A stretch of DNA of 64,000 nt from Planctellipticum variicoloris (GTDB taxonomy: Bacteria; Planctomycetota; Planctomycetia; Planctomycetales; Planctomycetaceae), in the NCBI RefSeq assembly GCF_030622045.1, contig NZ_CP130886.1, positions 4,167,557 to 4,231,556 on the forward strand, in the 5' to 3' direction. Under the pieces are notes generated by a model, which worked only from the letters and a program-made list of their open reading frames with translations, ran no database searches and was not told the DNA's origin. Positions 9,311 to 18,324 of the stretch are shown one piece after another (positions within the stretch are counted from its first letter, which is position 1; each line of letters opens with the position of its first letter). The position numbers were made by a program, and so were the translations under genes.

Positions 9311-11437
9311 TCAGCGGGAGATCAGCACAACGGCGCTGCGGCCATTGACGAGGTATTCGTTGCCGGCGATCAGGACTTCGCTCCCCTCGTCGGCGATGTC
9401 CAGCGGCGAAGCGAGGGATGTGTCCGCGGAGCGGAACCACTGGCGGTCTCCGACCGGGGGAAGTTCGAACGGCAGCGGCCCCCAGTGCATGTTCAACATC
9501 ACGTGCACGTCGGCCTCTCCCTCGAAGCCGCCCAGCGTGAACGCCAGGGTGCGGGTCTGCGGGTCATCCCAGCCGGGGGAATTCAACTTGCATCCGTGCC
9601 AGCCGACGTCGGGCAGGCCGCGTTCGTTGACTTCCCCGGTGAAGAATCGCGTCCGGTGGATCGCCGGATGCCGCTTCCGGAAGGCGATGATCTTCTGCCA
9701 GAACCGCAGCAGCGGGGCGTTCTTTTCGGGCAGCGTCCAGTCGAACCAGTTGAGTTCGTTGTCCTGGCAGTAGGCGTTGTTGTTTCCGTTTTGCGTGCGC
9801 CGGACTTCGTCCCCCGCGACGAACATCGGCACGCCCTGCGACAGCATCAGCAGCGCGGCGAAGTTCTTGATCTGCTGGACCCGCAGTCCTTCGATCGCGG
9901 GATCCTGCGTGTCGCCTTCGGCGCCGCAGTTCCAGCTCATGTTGTCGTCGTTGCCGTCGCGGTTTCCTTCGCCGTTGGCGTAGTTGTGCTTGCCGTTGTA
10001 GGAGACGAGGTCGTTGAGGGTGAAGCCGTCGTGGCAGTTGATGAAGTTGACGCTGTTGATCGGCAGATGCCGCCGCGCCTCGTACAAGTCGGCGCTGCCG
10101 GTGATGCGGCAGGCGACGTCCCCGATCATCCCGGCGTCTCCCTTGACGAAGCGACGCAGGCTGTCGCGGTAGCGGCCGTTCCACTCCGCCCAGCGATAGC
10201 CGGGGAAGTAGCCGATCTGGTAGAGCCCGGCGGCGTCCCAGGCTTCGGCGAAGACCTTGGTGTCGGCCAGCGTCTCGGAGAGCTCGATGTGCCAGATGAC
10301 GGGGGGATACTCCATGGGCGCGCCGTTTTTGCCGCGCGTCAGCACGCTGGCTTCGTCGAAGCGGAAGCCGTCGACGTGCATCTCCTTGACCCAGTATTCC
10401 AGGCACTCGACGATGAGTTTCTCGGTGACGGGATGATTGCAGTTGAACGTGTTGCCGCAGCCGGTGTAGTCGTAGAAGAATTCTTCCTGCCCGGGGGCGA
10501 GGTAGTAGTAGTTCTTGTTGTCGAGGCCCTTGAAGGAGAAGGTCGGCCCCTGGTGGTTGCCTTCGTCGGTGTGGTTGAAGACGACGTCGAGGATGACGCT
10601 GATGCCGGCCTTGTGCAGGGCCTTGACCATGTCGCGGAATTCGGCGACGTGGCTCCCCAGATCGGGATTCGTGCAGTAGCTCGAATGCGGGGCGAAGAAG
10701 GCCATCGTGCTGTAGCCCCAGTAGTTCTTCAGGGGCTGGCCGTCGACCCAGCGGAGCACTTCGCCGTCGTCGAACTCGAAGACCGGCAACAGTTCGATCG
10801 CCGTAATGCCGAGCTGTTGAAGATATGGAATCTTCTCAATGAGTCCCTTGAACGTACCGGGGTTTTCCACGCCCGAGGTCGGCGACTTCGTGAAACCGCC
10901 CAGATGCGTTTCATAGATGATGAGTTCGCTCATCGGCGCATTGAGCGGCTGGTCTCCCTCCCAGTCGTAGCCGGCGGTGTCGATGATGACGCTGCGGATC
11001 GACGTCGCCAGGTTGCTGCCCGGACGGCAGGCGTCGCCCCGGTTCCACAGCGTCCGGTTGTTGCCCTTGGCATAGGGGTCGATGAGCACTTTCTCGGGAT
11101 CGAAGCGATGCCCGTTGTGGGGATCGTGCGGGCCGTCGACGCGGTAGGCGTAGTGCATCCCGGGCTTCACGCCATGCACGAAGATGTGCCAGAGATGAAA
11201 GCTCTTGTGGTGAACCGGATGGAGTTTGACGACTTCGACCGGCTCAATGTCGTCGTGCCGTTCGAACAGCAGCAGTTCCACGCTGGTGGCGTACTCGCTG
11301 AAGAGCGAAAAGTTCACGCCCCCCCGCTCGACCGTCGCACCGAGCGGATGGGTCCGACCGGGCTCGACCCGAAAGGGCGACGAAGTCGCAGGAGTCTTCG
11401 GTTGGAGGACTGGCATCGGCGCGGTGAGAGTGGTCAT
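9311..11437 (-). CDS. glgX: Glycogen debranching enzyme, GlgX/isoamylase type
   Basis: 708 residues, the normal length for GlgX/TreX. The N-terminal CBM48-like domain (residues 20-120) is followed by a GH13 barrel. Region I is seen as VILDVVFNHT, region II as DGFRFDEAS with the Asp nucleophile near residue 359, region III as FAEAWD with the acid/base Glu near 395, and region IV as NCHDG near 467. These residues are those needed to hydrolyse alpha-1,6 branch points in glycogen or limit dextrins in the cytoplasm. The start ATG (11437) is followed by a short Pro/Thr-rich leader. It lies upstream of the AGE-STAS gene, with 170 bases between them. Confidence 0.92.
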   Translation of the reverse strand: MTTLTAPMPVLQPKTPATSSPFRVEPGRTHPLGATVERGGVNFSLFSEYATSVELLLFERHDDIEPVEVVKLHPVHHKSFHLWHIFVHGVKPGMHYAYRVDGPHDPHNGHRFDPEKVLIDPYAKGNNRTLWNRGDACRPGSNLATSIRSVIIDTAGYDWEGDQPLNAPMSELIIYETHLGGFTKSPTSGVENPGTFKGLIEKIPYLQQLGITAIELLPVFEFDDGEVLRWVDGQPLKNYWGYSTMAFFAPHSSYCTNPDLGSHVAEFRDMVKALHKAGISVILDVVFNHTDEGNHQGPTFSFKGLDNKNYYYLAPGQEEFFYDYTGCGNTFNCNHPVTEKLIVECLEYWVKEMHVDGFRFDEASVLTRGKNGAPMEYPPVIWHIELSETLADTKVFAEAWDAAGLYQIGYFPGYRWAEWNGRYRDSLRRFVKGDAGMIGDVACRITGSADLYEARRHLPINSVNFINCHDGFTLNDLVSYNGKHNYANGEGNRDGNDDNMSWNCGAEGDTQDPAIEGLRVQQIKNFAALLMLSQGVPMFVAGDEVRRTQNGNNNAYCQDNELNWFDWTLPEKNAPLLRFWQKIIAFRKRHPAIHRTRFFTGEVNERGLPDVGWHGCKLNSPGWDDPQTRTLAFTLGGFEGEADVHVMLNMHWGPLPFELPPVGDRQWFRSADTSLASPLDIADEGSEVLIAGNEYLVNGRSAVVLISR

Positions 11438-11593
11438 GTCGATCCTTTGGACTGCAGTGGCCGGATCGCTTCATTCGCTGATTGCGATTGATCGCGGGGC
11501 CGGGAAGGCTGATGCACGAATCGGTGAGCCGGAACACGACGGAGTCACATCGACTGTCGCAGTCGACGCGGGGAATTCCCTCGCGCCGAGGGT

Positions 11594-12205
11594 TCAGCGG
11601 GCGGCGGCCAGGAGCCGTTCGGCTTTCGCGCTGGGGGACGCGTTGCCGAGGATCTCGATGATCTGCCTGGCGAACAGATGGCAGTGCTTGCCAGTCCGTC
11701 CGGTCACCAGATCGCCGTCGACGACAACGTCTTCGTTAACGTACCGGGCGCCGTAGGCGATGGCGTCGCCGTGAAGATTGTTGTGGCAGACGAGGTTGCG
11801 ACCGCGAATGACTTCGGTGATGGGGGCGCAGAGCCACAGACCGTGGCAGATGATTCCCTTCAGAATGTGTTCATTCTCGAAGGCGCGCTTCAGGAAGGTG
11901 CAGGCGGGCGGAAGCTCCTCGACGCTTTCGGTGTAGCGGAGCCGGTCCGACACCATGCCCGACGGGACGATGATCGCATCGAACTGGGCCAGGTCTTCGT
12001 CGCTCATGTTCTCGAACGATTCGTGGCAGCGGAACGGCGCCTTGAGCTCGTGCCCCTCGAAGGTGATTTCCGAGTTTCCCCACATCCGGCTCAGGAATCG
12101 GACGGTGGCCCCTTCTTCCGCGAACCGGAAGTCGTAGTAGAAGATCTCGTTCTCGTAGAAATCGCTTTCGATCAGAATTCCGATGGTCTTGCCCGAGAGA
12201 CGCAT
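11594..12205 (-). CDS. DJ-1/PfpI family protein (first copy)
   Basis: A 203-residue single-domain protein of the flavodoxin-like DJ-1/PfpI superfamily. It starts with a typical beta strand (KTIGILIESDFYENEI). It has the acidic residue after the first strand and a nucleophile-elbow cysteine in IICHGLWL near residue 120, and His-Asp candidates follow. Family members are glyoxalases, proteases, hydratases or chaperones, so the reaction is not fixed by sequence. It sits in the same minus-strand run as the thiamine-diphosphate enzyme and a second DJ-1 protein, which suggests a role in handling reactive carbonyl compounds. Confidence 0.75.
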   Translation of the reverse strand: MRLSGKTIGILIESDFYENEIFYYDFRFAEEGATVRFLSRMWGNSEITFEGHELKAPFRCHESFENMSDEDLAQFDAIIVPSGMVSDRLRYTESVEELPPACTFLKRAFENEHILKGIICHGLWLCAPITEVIRGRNLVCHNNLHGDAIAYGARYVNEDVVVDGDLVTGRTGKHCHLFARQIIEILGNASPSAKAERLLAAAR

Positions 12206-12324
12206 ACGGTGTCCTTTGAGGTCGGAGGTGAGTTACGTGACTGAATTCGAGGTCAGTGGGTGATTTGCGTTGAGTTCCCGATCACTGGCAGCAGCCCGGC
12301 CGTGAGACAGGGCCAGGGCGAGCG

Positions 12325-14094
12325 TCACTGTCCGCAGCGGAGATTCACCAGTTCGGGGTGGATGTCCCCTTCGATGATGACGTCGAGCAGAAAAGGCCCC
12401 TGGTGGTCGAGCATCTGGCGGATGGCGGGCGCGATCTCTTCGGGCCGCTCGATGCGGGCGCCCGCGACTCCCATCGAATTCGCCATCTGGACAAAATCGA
12501 TCTGCGGCTTCGACAGGTCGAAGCTCAGCGGGAACGGGTGAGCCGCGACGCTCTGTTCCTGCCAGTAGGCGGAGATATTGAGCTGCAGCAGCCGATAGGA
12601 GCGGTTGTTGCAGATGATGAACTTGGCATCGACGTTGTGGCGGGCCGCCGACCAGAGAGCCTGGATCGTGTACATGGCGCCGCCATCGCCGGTGACTCCG
12701 ATCACGGTCTTGCCGGGCATGGCGAGCTTGGCGCCGATGGCGCCGGGGATGCCGACGCCGAGCGAACCGCCGCGGGTCTGGAAGAAGTGCCCCGGGGTCG
12801 TCGGGACGCAGTAACGGGTGAGTGCGGGGGAGTTCGTCAGGGCTTCGTCGAAGATGACCGCGTCCGGGGGAAGCTGACGGCCGAGCTCTTCGGCAAACTG
12901 CGAGAAGTGGAGTGGAGACGAGTTCCGGACGGCGGCGTCCAGAGCCAGCTCCTTCTCGCGGACAGCGATCTTTGCGGCAGCCAGTTCGGCGGTTCTGCTG
13001 CGGGCGGCGCGCACGTCGTCCGCGCTCATTCGCTCGACCAGCAGCGTGGCGAGCCGGCTCAGCGTCAGCTTTGGATCGGCCACGACCCCAAGGTCGACCG
13101 GGTGATTCTTGGCGATCTCGTAGGCGTTCAGGTCGACGTGGATCACCTTCGCCCCCGCGGCGAAGATGTCTTCCACCGACGGGAAGACCTCGGGAACCAT
13201 ATAGGTTCCGACGACGAGGTTGACGTCCCCCTTTGTTGTGATCGGGTAGCTGTGTTCTTTGAACATGTGCCCGGTCGCCCCCTGGAAGAGGGGATGGGAG
13301 TTGTCCATGTTCAGTTCGCCGCCGTCTACGCTCCAGACTTCCGCCCCGAGCAGTTCGGCGACGCAGGTCAGTTCGGTCTGGGCCTGGGAGAAGGCGACGC
13401 CGTCGCCGATGAAGATCATCGGCTTCCGGGAGGCGACGAGCATGTCGGCCGCTGCGCTCAGCAGCCCGTCATCGGGGACGACCCGGGTGGAGGGGAGGGA
13501 CGTCGGTCGAACCGGCTCGACGACGAGCGCATCCAGTACGTCCTGCGGCAGACAGACATAGACCGGACCCATCGGGGGGGTTGCTGCGATCTTGATGGCC
13601 CGGCGGAGGACGCGGAGCGTGGAGGCGGGATCGGTGACCATCGTCGACCACTTGGTGACGGGCCTGGCCATCGCGACGAGATCGGCCGCCATCTGGGCGT
13701 CCATGGACTGGTACTTGACGCCGGCGTCTCCGCCGATCACCACGAGAGGCGAGTGGCCGCGATTGGCCTGGTAGAGGGCGCCGATCGAGTTGCCGAGTCC
13801 GGGAGAGCTGTGAATCTGGACGACGGTCGGTTTCTGCGTGGCGCGGGCATAACCGTCGGCCATCAGAACCGCGACCGATTCCTGAAGTGTGAGAATGTAC
13901 TTGAGGCTCGGATAGTCGTGGAGAGCGTCGAGGAAGCCCTGCTCGACCGTTCCCGGGTTGCCGAAGAGATGGCACAGGCCGTCGGCTTCGAGCTGTTCGA
14001 GAATTCCGAACCGGCCGGTGCGGGGCGCCGCGGCGCTGCACGCCGGAGCGGTCATTGAGTCGGTCGACGGTTCGGCGAGCGTCGCGGTCAGCAT
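12325..14094 (-). CDS. Thiamine-diphosphate-dependent decarboxylase (benzoylformate decarboxylase-like)
   Basis: Starting at the ATG at 14094 (AAGGA about 6 bases upstream) gives 589 residues, usual for this family. The N-terminal Pyr domain carries the conserved Glu in LQESVAV near residue 68. A central Rossmann-like TPP_M domain follows. The C-terminal PP domain has the ThDP motif GDGGAMYT near 467 and CNNRSY near 495. The overall pattern (HLFGNPGTVE at the start, MADGYARAT) is closest to benzoylformate decarboxylases and acetolactate-synthase-like enzymes that decarboxylate 2-oxo acids. The substrate cannot be read off. DJ-1 proteins lie on both sides on the same strand. Confidence 0.82.
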   Translation of the reverse strand: MLTATLAEPSTDSMTAPACSAAAPRTGRFGILEQLEADGLCHLFGNPGTVEQGFLDALHDYPSLKYILTLQESVAVLMADGYARATQKPTVVQIHSSPGLGNSIGALYQANRGHSPLVVIGGDAGVKYQSMDAQMAADLVAMARPVTKWSTMVTDPASTLRVLRRAIKIAATPPMGPVYVCLPQDVLDALVVEPVRPTSLPSTRVVPDDGLLSAAADMLVASRKPMIFIGDGVAFSQAQTELTCVAELLGAEVWSVDGGELNMDNSHPLFQGATGHMFKEHSYPITTKGDVNLVVGTYMVPEVFPSVEDIFAAGAKVIHVDLNAYEIAKNHPVDLGVVADPKLTLSRLATLLVERMSADDVRAARSRTAELAAAKIAVREKELALDAAVRNSSPLHFSQFAEELGRQLPPDAVIFDEALTNSPALTRYCVPTTPGHFFQTRGGSLGVGIPGAIGAKLAMPGKTVIGVTGDGGAMYTIQALWSAARHNVDAKFIICNNRSYRLLQLNISAYWQEQSVAAHPFPLSFDLSKPQIDFVQMANSMGVAGARIERPEEIAPAIRQMLDHQGPFLLDVIIEGDIHPELVNLRCGQ

Positions 14095-14316
14095 GAGAGA
14101 TCCTTGGGCGCGTACGTTGAACACAGAATCGAGCGGAAGGCGCTGAGAACCGGGAAGACAACCGGGTGACGGGAAGGCGGTTCGTCCTGCTCGACGACTG
14201 CCGCGGCGCGCATCATTTCCCGTCGAAAGAACCAGTTCTCGGTCAGTTGCCCGGTCGGCCGATTCGCGAGAGACGTCGCGAACGGGCGAGAGAATCGAAG
14301 CCGGGCGAGCGAATCG

Positions 14317-14351
14317 GCGGGAGGGCGATTCGGTGGGAATCGCCCTCCCGC
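14317..14351 (-). terminator. Perfect 14-bp hairpin after the second DJ-1 gene
   Basis: Arms gcgggagggcgatt and aatcgccctcccgc are exactly complementary around a 7-base loop, starting 13 bases past the stop of the DJ-1 gene. It has no U-run. It is probably a terminator or mRNA-stabilising hairpin separating that gene from the decarboxylase. Confidence 0.55.
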
Positions 14352-14363
14352 GATTCCGAGGTC

Positions 14364-15227
14364 TTACCAGCCGTATCGCTTGAGGCCGGTCTCCAGCACG
14401 TCGACAAGCACCTTGCCGCACTCGCACGACGAGGCGGTCGAGCGGCTGGTGATAAACGGGTAGTCGACGATGACCGACGTCTTGTGGCCGACGTTGCCGA
14501 TGAACTGGCCTTCGGGTCCCACGGCGTCGCGGAGGATGTGTTCCAGGGGATAGAACGGGGCGCCGAAGTTGACCCAGCCGTTGCCGAAGCCGGTGTTCGT
14601 CCCGTCGACGGCGTGCGGACCTTCGAAGCCGGTCCCGTCGAGATAGTCGTAATCGAGCGGATGGCCGGTGACGCGGCGGCCGGTCAGGAGGCTGCGTTTT
14701 TCGCGAACGTCGCGGGCAAAGGCCAGGCAGGAGACGCCGTAGCACTCGGCGGCGATCGGCCTGTCGAGCTTCACGAAGCCCAGGATCAGTTCGTGGAGGC
14801 GGGAGTTGTTGGCCAGATCGACCAGGGCTCCGCTGCCGCCGACGATCACGAGGGCGTCGTACTTGGTCAGTTCGCTGGCGACGAGGCTGTCGACTTTCTC
14901 GTGGAAGGCTTCCATGTCGCGGAGATAGGTGGCCGAGCTAGGGTACGCCCGCTGCGGGAACCAGGCGGCCAGGCTCTTGGGAGAGTCCATCCGGCCGGAG
15001 GCGACAATGGCGCGGACCTTGTCGGCCATTTCCTTCGACGTCACGGGACGGCCGAGGGGAGGATCGACGTAGGTCGGGTCCATGCTGACCTGCAGGGCGG
15101 TCGGCTTCTTACCGGTCGGCGTGCAGAATTCGACCTTGTAGCCGGCCTTATCACAGGCTTCCAGAGGGCCGATCAGCTCCTCGCCCCAGTAACCCCACTC
15201 CGAAACGACGAACAGCACAGTCTTCAT
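14364..15227 (-). CDS. DJ-1/PfpI family protein (second copy, Hsp31-like length)
   Basis: ATG at 15227 with AAAGAGGCC-type purine sequence just upstream. The 287-residue protein opens with the strand KTVLFVVSEWGYWGEEL and has the nucleophile-elbow cysteine in AAECYGVSC near residue 161, preceded by the VIVGGSGAL strand. It is longer than the other DJ-1 copy and, with its Glu-Cys elbow, resembles Hsp31/large PfpI proteins. The C-terminal part has a Cys pair (SSCECG). It is likely a glutathione-independent glyoxalase, deglycase or hydratase-type enzyme; which one is not decidable from sequence. Confidence 0.72.
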   Translation of the reverse strand: MKTVLFVVSEWGYWGEELIGPLEACDKAGYKVEFCTPTGKKPTALQVSMDPTYVDPPLGRPVTSKEMADKVRAIVASGRMDSPKSLAAWFPQRAYPSSATYLRDMEAFHEKVDSLVASELTKYDALVIVGGSGALVDLANNSRLHELILGFVKLDRPIAAECYGVSCLAFARDVREKRSLLTGRRVTGHPLDYDYLDGTGFEGPHAVDGTNTGFGNGWVNFGAPFYPLEHILRDAVGPEGQFIGNVGHKTSVIVDYPFITSRSTASSCECGKVLVDVLETGLKRYGW

Positions 15228-15763
15228 GAAAAGGCCTCTTACAGACTCCAGGGAATGGCGGTCGTCCGATGCGGAACGCGCCCGGTCGTACACAGGCTTC
15301 CGATTGCAGCGAACGTGACGATTGCGGACGCTGCAGCGGGGATGCCGTCCCGTCTCGTTTTGGAGACGAGCAGGACGCGAACGAACCCTAGGTTACATTC
15401 CAGCGATGAAACACAGTCCATGTGGAATTTTCGCATCGACGGGTGCTACAGCGTGCGACCTTGCCGGTGAGACTGATGCTGAGGATCGCGTCAATGCTGC
15501 CGCGCAACGGCGAGACATCGAGAGCATTAACGCGTTGCGACTTTCCCGCAGATCGCGAGATGAAGAGATCCCGAATCCGAGGCTCCGATCGGACGGCAAC
15601 TGAACGCGGGCGTTCTCACAGTGCTTCGCCGTTGCAGGCCGGCGGGGGCTTCCGGCACGCCGGACTCGTGCGGAATTGCGAGAGTTTTCTTCCGATCCCT
15701 CGCTGCGTCGAAAACATGATCTATGTTTACACGACTCACCGTTCACTTCCACGAGGTCATGAC
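15228..15763. promoter_or_regulatory. Divergent intergenic region
   Basis: About 535 bases separate the minus-strand DJ-1/decarboxylase set from the plus-strand oxidoreductase set, so promoters for both must lie here. I see no clear sigma-70 boxes or operator palindrome and no convincing small gene. An in-frame ATG at 15718 could extend the downstream gene, but the ATG at 15764 has the better ribosome site. Confidence 0.4.
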
Positions 15764-16210
15764 ATGCTGACGACAACCAATACCTTGACCGTTGCCGAAG
15801 TTAAGCAGCTTGCGGCGGACTGGTATCAGAAGCTCGACGTTCACGCACCGCTGATCGAACTGCTGCCGCTGCTGGCCGAAGACGATCTGGAAATGGTCTT
15901 TCCCGAAGCCACGCTCCACGGCCAGGCCGAGTTCGAGGGCTGGTATGAAGGCGTGATCCGCATCTTCTTCGACGAAGTTCACAGCCTGAAGACCGTCGAC
16001 GTCACGCTGACCGACGACGGCGCCGATGTCGGGGTTGTCGTCCACTGGGAAGCCAGCGTCTGGAAAGCTCCGGCCCGGAACAGCCAGCGGATCAAGCTCG
16101 ACGCCTATCAGACCTGGCAAGTGAAGCGTTCGCCGATCAGCGGCAAGCCCGTCATCGTTCGTTACACCGTCGATCGCCTCGAATATGCTGCGGACAGCGC
16201 AACATTGTAG
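15764..16210 (+). CDS. SnoaL/NTF2-like protein
   Basis: A 148-residue single-domain protein; the ATG at 15764 follows GAGGTC by 7 bases. The pattern of an N-terminal helix with Trp-Tyr (LAADWYQKLD), then LLAEDDLEMVFPEA, then HGQAEFEGWYEG and a curved sheet (VTLTDDGADVGVVVHWEA) is that of the NTF2-like cone fold. Members are polyketide cyclases, ketosteroid isomerase-like enzymes or ligand-binding subunits. It is first in a plus-strand set with a second NTF2-like gene, two oxidoreductases and a glyoxalase-fold protein, suggesting action on a small hydrophobic substrate. Confidence 0.7.
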   Translation: MLTTTNTLTVAEVKQLAADWYQKLDVHAPLIELLPLLAEDDLEMVFPEATLHGQAEFEGWYEGVIRIFFDEVHSLKTVDVTLTDDGADVGVVVHWEASVWKAPARNSQRIKLDAYQTWQVKRSPISGKPVIVRYTVDRLEYAADSATL

Positions 16211-16378
16211 ACCGCGAATCGGCTCAGCGGCGATCTGACGCACTGCCGGCGTCCTGTGCCGCTGACGGCAGATCCCCGGTTGATGCCCCGTAAATCCGCC
16301 CTGTTCACCCTTGCTTGCTTCCGTCCACGGTGTGTCGGAAGTTGCTCCGGACGTGACTCAAAACCAAGGTTTCCTGCG

Positions 16379-16792
16379 ATGCCCGCGACTCTCGCTCCGA
16401 CCGCGAATGTTCCCGACACGAAACTCGGCCGGCTCTACGAAGAGCACATCCGGCTGATCCTTGCCAAGGACATTGAGAGCATTCTCGATCAGTACACCGA
16501 TGACGCCGTGCTGATCAGCAGCTTCGAGAAGAAGCCTCTCTATTTCCGCGGCCGGGAAGAGTTGCGCGAGCACTTCCAGGGGATTCTGGGCATTGAGGGG
16601 CTGCAGTCGAATGTCGCCTTCTGGGGCGAGACGCAGAATCCTGAGACGCTGATGGTCGTCGAAGCGATCACGATGCAGACTCCCGACGGGGAAGCGAAGA
16701 TGCGGTTCGCCGACAGTTGGGTGCTCCGCGACGGCCGGATCGCCATTCACTTCGCCGGCATGACACAGTACCCCGACGGCTCGGTGGCCTGA
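16379..16792 (+). CDS. SnoaL/NTF2-like protein (second)
   Basis: 137 residues starting at the ATG at 16379, with AAGG about 12 bases upstream. The order LYEEHIRLILAKDIESILDQYTDDAVL, then FRGREELREHF, then WVLRDGRIAIHFAGM (shown in parts) is a classic SnoaL/DUF4440 pattern: a helix ending in an Asp-rich turn, the Arg-Gly-containing second helix, and the strand WxLRDGRI. It differs from the preceding NTF2-like protein and is not a recent duplicate. Function is unresolved; an isomerase, cyclase or binding role in the adjacent oxidative set is plausible. Confidence 0.7.
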   Translation: MPATLAPTANVPDTKLGRLYEEHIRLILAKDIESILDQYTDDAVLISSFEKKPLYFRGREELREHFQGILGIEGLQSNVAFWGETQNPETLMVVEAITMQTPDGEAKMRFADSWVLRDGRIAIHFAGMTQYPDGSVA

Positions 16793-16952
16793 TTCGCGAG
16801 CGAGGCTGCCGGCTGCAGCGCTCTTTGGAATACGAGAATCTGAGTCGTTACTTGCGGGAGTCGTTCTCTCCGCACGGCATTCACGGTCCGCGTGCGTCTT
16901 CAGTTGATTGCTGATCACGCTGTGCTTCAGCACTGCCTTTCCAGGAAATCCC

Positions 16953-18170
16953 ATGAAGTACAAACTCCTCGGCCGCAGCGGCCTGCGCGTCTCCGAACTC
17001 TGTCTCGGCTGCGCCACATTCGGCACCAACTGGGGAACGATCGGCTCCGATAAGCGGGAGAGCGGCCGGATCTTCGACGCCTTCGTCGAAGCGGGCGGCA
17101 ACTTCATCGATACGTCGAACCGCTACCAGGAAAGCCAGTCCGAGGAGTTTCTCGGGACATTCATCCAGGCCGACCGCGACAGCCACGTCGTGGCGACGAA
17201 ATACTCGCTGTTCGACGGGCACACGAAGGGGACCGACCCCAACGCGTCCGGCAATCACCGCAAGAATCTGATGCGGTCGATCGAGGGGAGCCTGAAGCGG
17301 CTCGGCACCGACTACGTCGACCTGCTCTGGATCCACATCTACGACTTCACGACGCCGATCGACGAGATTCTGCGCGGACTCGACGACCTCGTCTGCCAGG
17401 GCAAGGTGAACTACGTCGGCGCGTCGAATTTCCCCGCCTGGTGGCTGGCGAAGGCCAACACGATGGCCGACTTCCAGGGGAAGACGCCGTTCATTGCGAC
17501 ACAAGTCGAGTACAGCATTGTCGAGCGGTCGTGCGAGCCCGAGTTCCTGCCGATGGCGCACGAATTCGATATCGGGCTCGTCTGCTGGTCGGCCCTCGCC
17601 GGCGGCATGGCGACCGGCAAATACAACCGGGGCGCTCCGACGGCCGGCGAACTGCTGCGGCTGGCGGACGAAATTCCCGCCGAGAAACGCCACTACTGGC
17701 ACGCGATGACCGAACGCAATCTGCGAATCATGGACAGCGTGGTCAAGGTCGCCGACGAGATCGGGCGACCGGCGGGGCAGGTCTCGCTCCGCTGGCTGAT
17801 GCAGCAACCGGTCGTGACGGTGCCGATCTTCTCGGCCCGAACCGCCGACCAGTGCCGCGAAGACATGGGCGCGTGCGACTTCGAACTGACTCCCGAGCAG
17901 ATGCAGGCCCTGACAATCGCCAGCCGGCCGGCCGTCGCGTCAATCATGCCGGATGTCGGAGCCTATCCGTACCCGATGCTCGAATATGGCAGCCCTGCCC
18001 TGCCCGAGTTCTACTCGCGGGGCCTGCTGTTCGGCGGTGTCGAAGACAAGATCATCAATCACCGCCGGCTGCTGCCGTACCAGTATCACCGCGCGCAACC
18101 GGATGCCGCCTCAGCGCCGGCGGCCGCTCCGTCGCCGTCCGCGGAGCCTGTCCTGGTCGGCGCGACCTGA
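16953..18170 (+). CDS. Aldo/keto reductase
   Basis: ATG at 16953 follows AGGA by about 8 bases. The 405-residue protein has the AKR barrel start MKYKLLGRSGLRVSELCLG. The catalytic Asp and Tyr are in FIDTSNRYQ (about residues 51-59), the Lys in ATKYS and a His in LLWIHIYD. The C-terminal NADPH-binding stretch is IFSARTADQCRED. It is about 70 residues longer than typical bacterial members; the extra C-terminal tail after residue 335 ends in an Ala/Pro-rich segment. It should reduce or oxidise an aldehyde or ketone with NADP(H). It is most like the Tas/YajO-type subgroup. Confidence 0.88.
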   Translation: MKYKLLGRSGLRVSELCLGCATFGTNWGTIGSDKRESGRIFDAFVEAGGNFIDTSNRYQESQSEEFLGTFIQADRDSHVVATKYSLFDGHTKGTDPNASGNHRKNLMRSIEGSLKRLGTDYVDLLWIHIYDFTTPIDEILRGLDDLVCQGKVNYVGASNFPAWWLAKANTMADFQGKTPFIATQVEYSIVERSCEPEFLPMAHEFDIGLVCWSALAGGMATGKYNRGAPTAGELLRLADEIPAEKRHYWHAMTERNLRIMDSVVKVADEIGRPAGQVSLRWLMQQPVVTVPIFSARTADQCREDMGACDFELTPEQMQALTIASRPAVASIMPDVGAYPYPMLEYGSPALPEFYSRGLLFGGVEDKIINHRRLLPYQYHRAQPDAASAPAAAPSPSAEPVLVGAT

Positions 18171-18324
18171 ATCGTCGACGACGAATGAGAGGCGCGCCTG
18201 CGATCCCGGCTCCCGACGTCTTTGTCGGGAGCTGAATCGCGTGAGGGCGCCTCGGTGTTTCCGAGGTCTCGTTCAACGCATTGAACGACGTCGGCTTCAA
18301 GGCTCACTCCTGATCGGTCGTTGC

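Noticed and set aside
9140-11491. 783-codon plus-strand frame opposite glgX
   Set aside because: GlgX motifs are all on the minus strand; this frame is a high-GC shadow.
12358-14058. 566-codon plus-strand frame opposite the decarboxylase
   Set aside because: The ThDP motifs on the minus strand identify the real gene.
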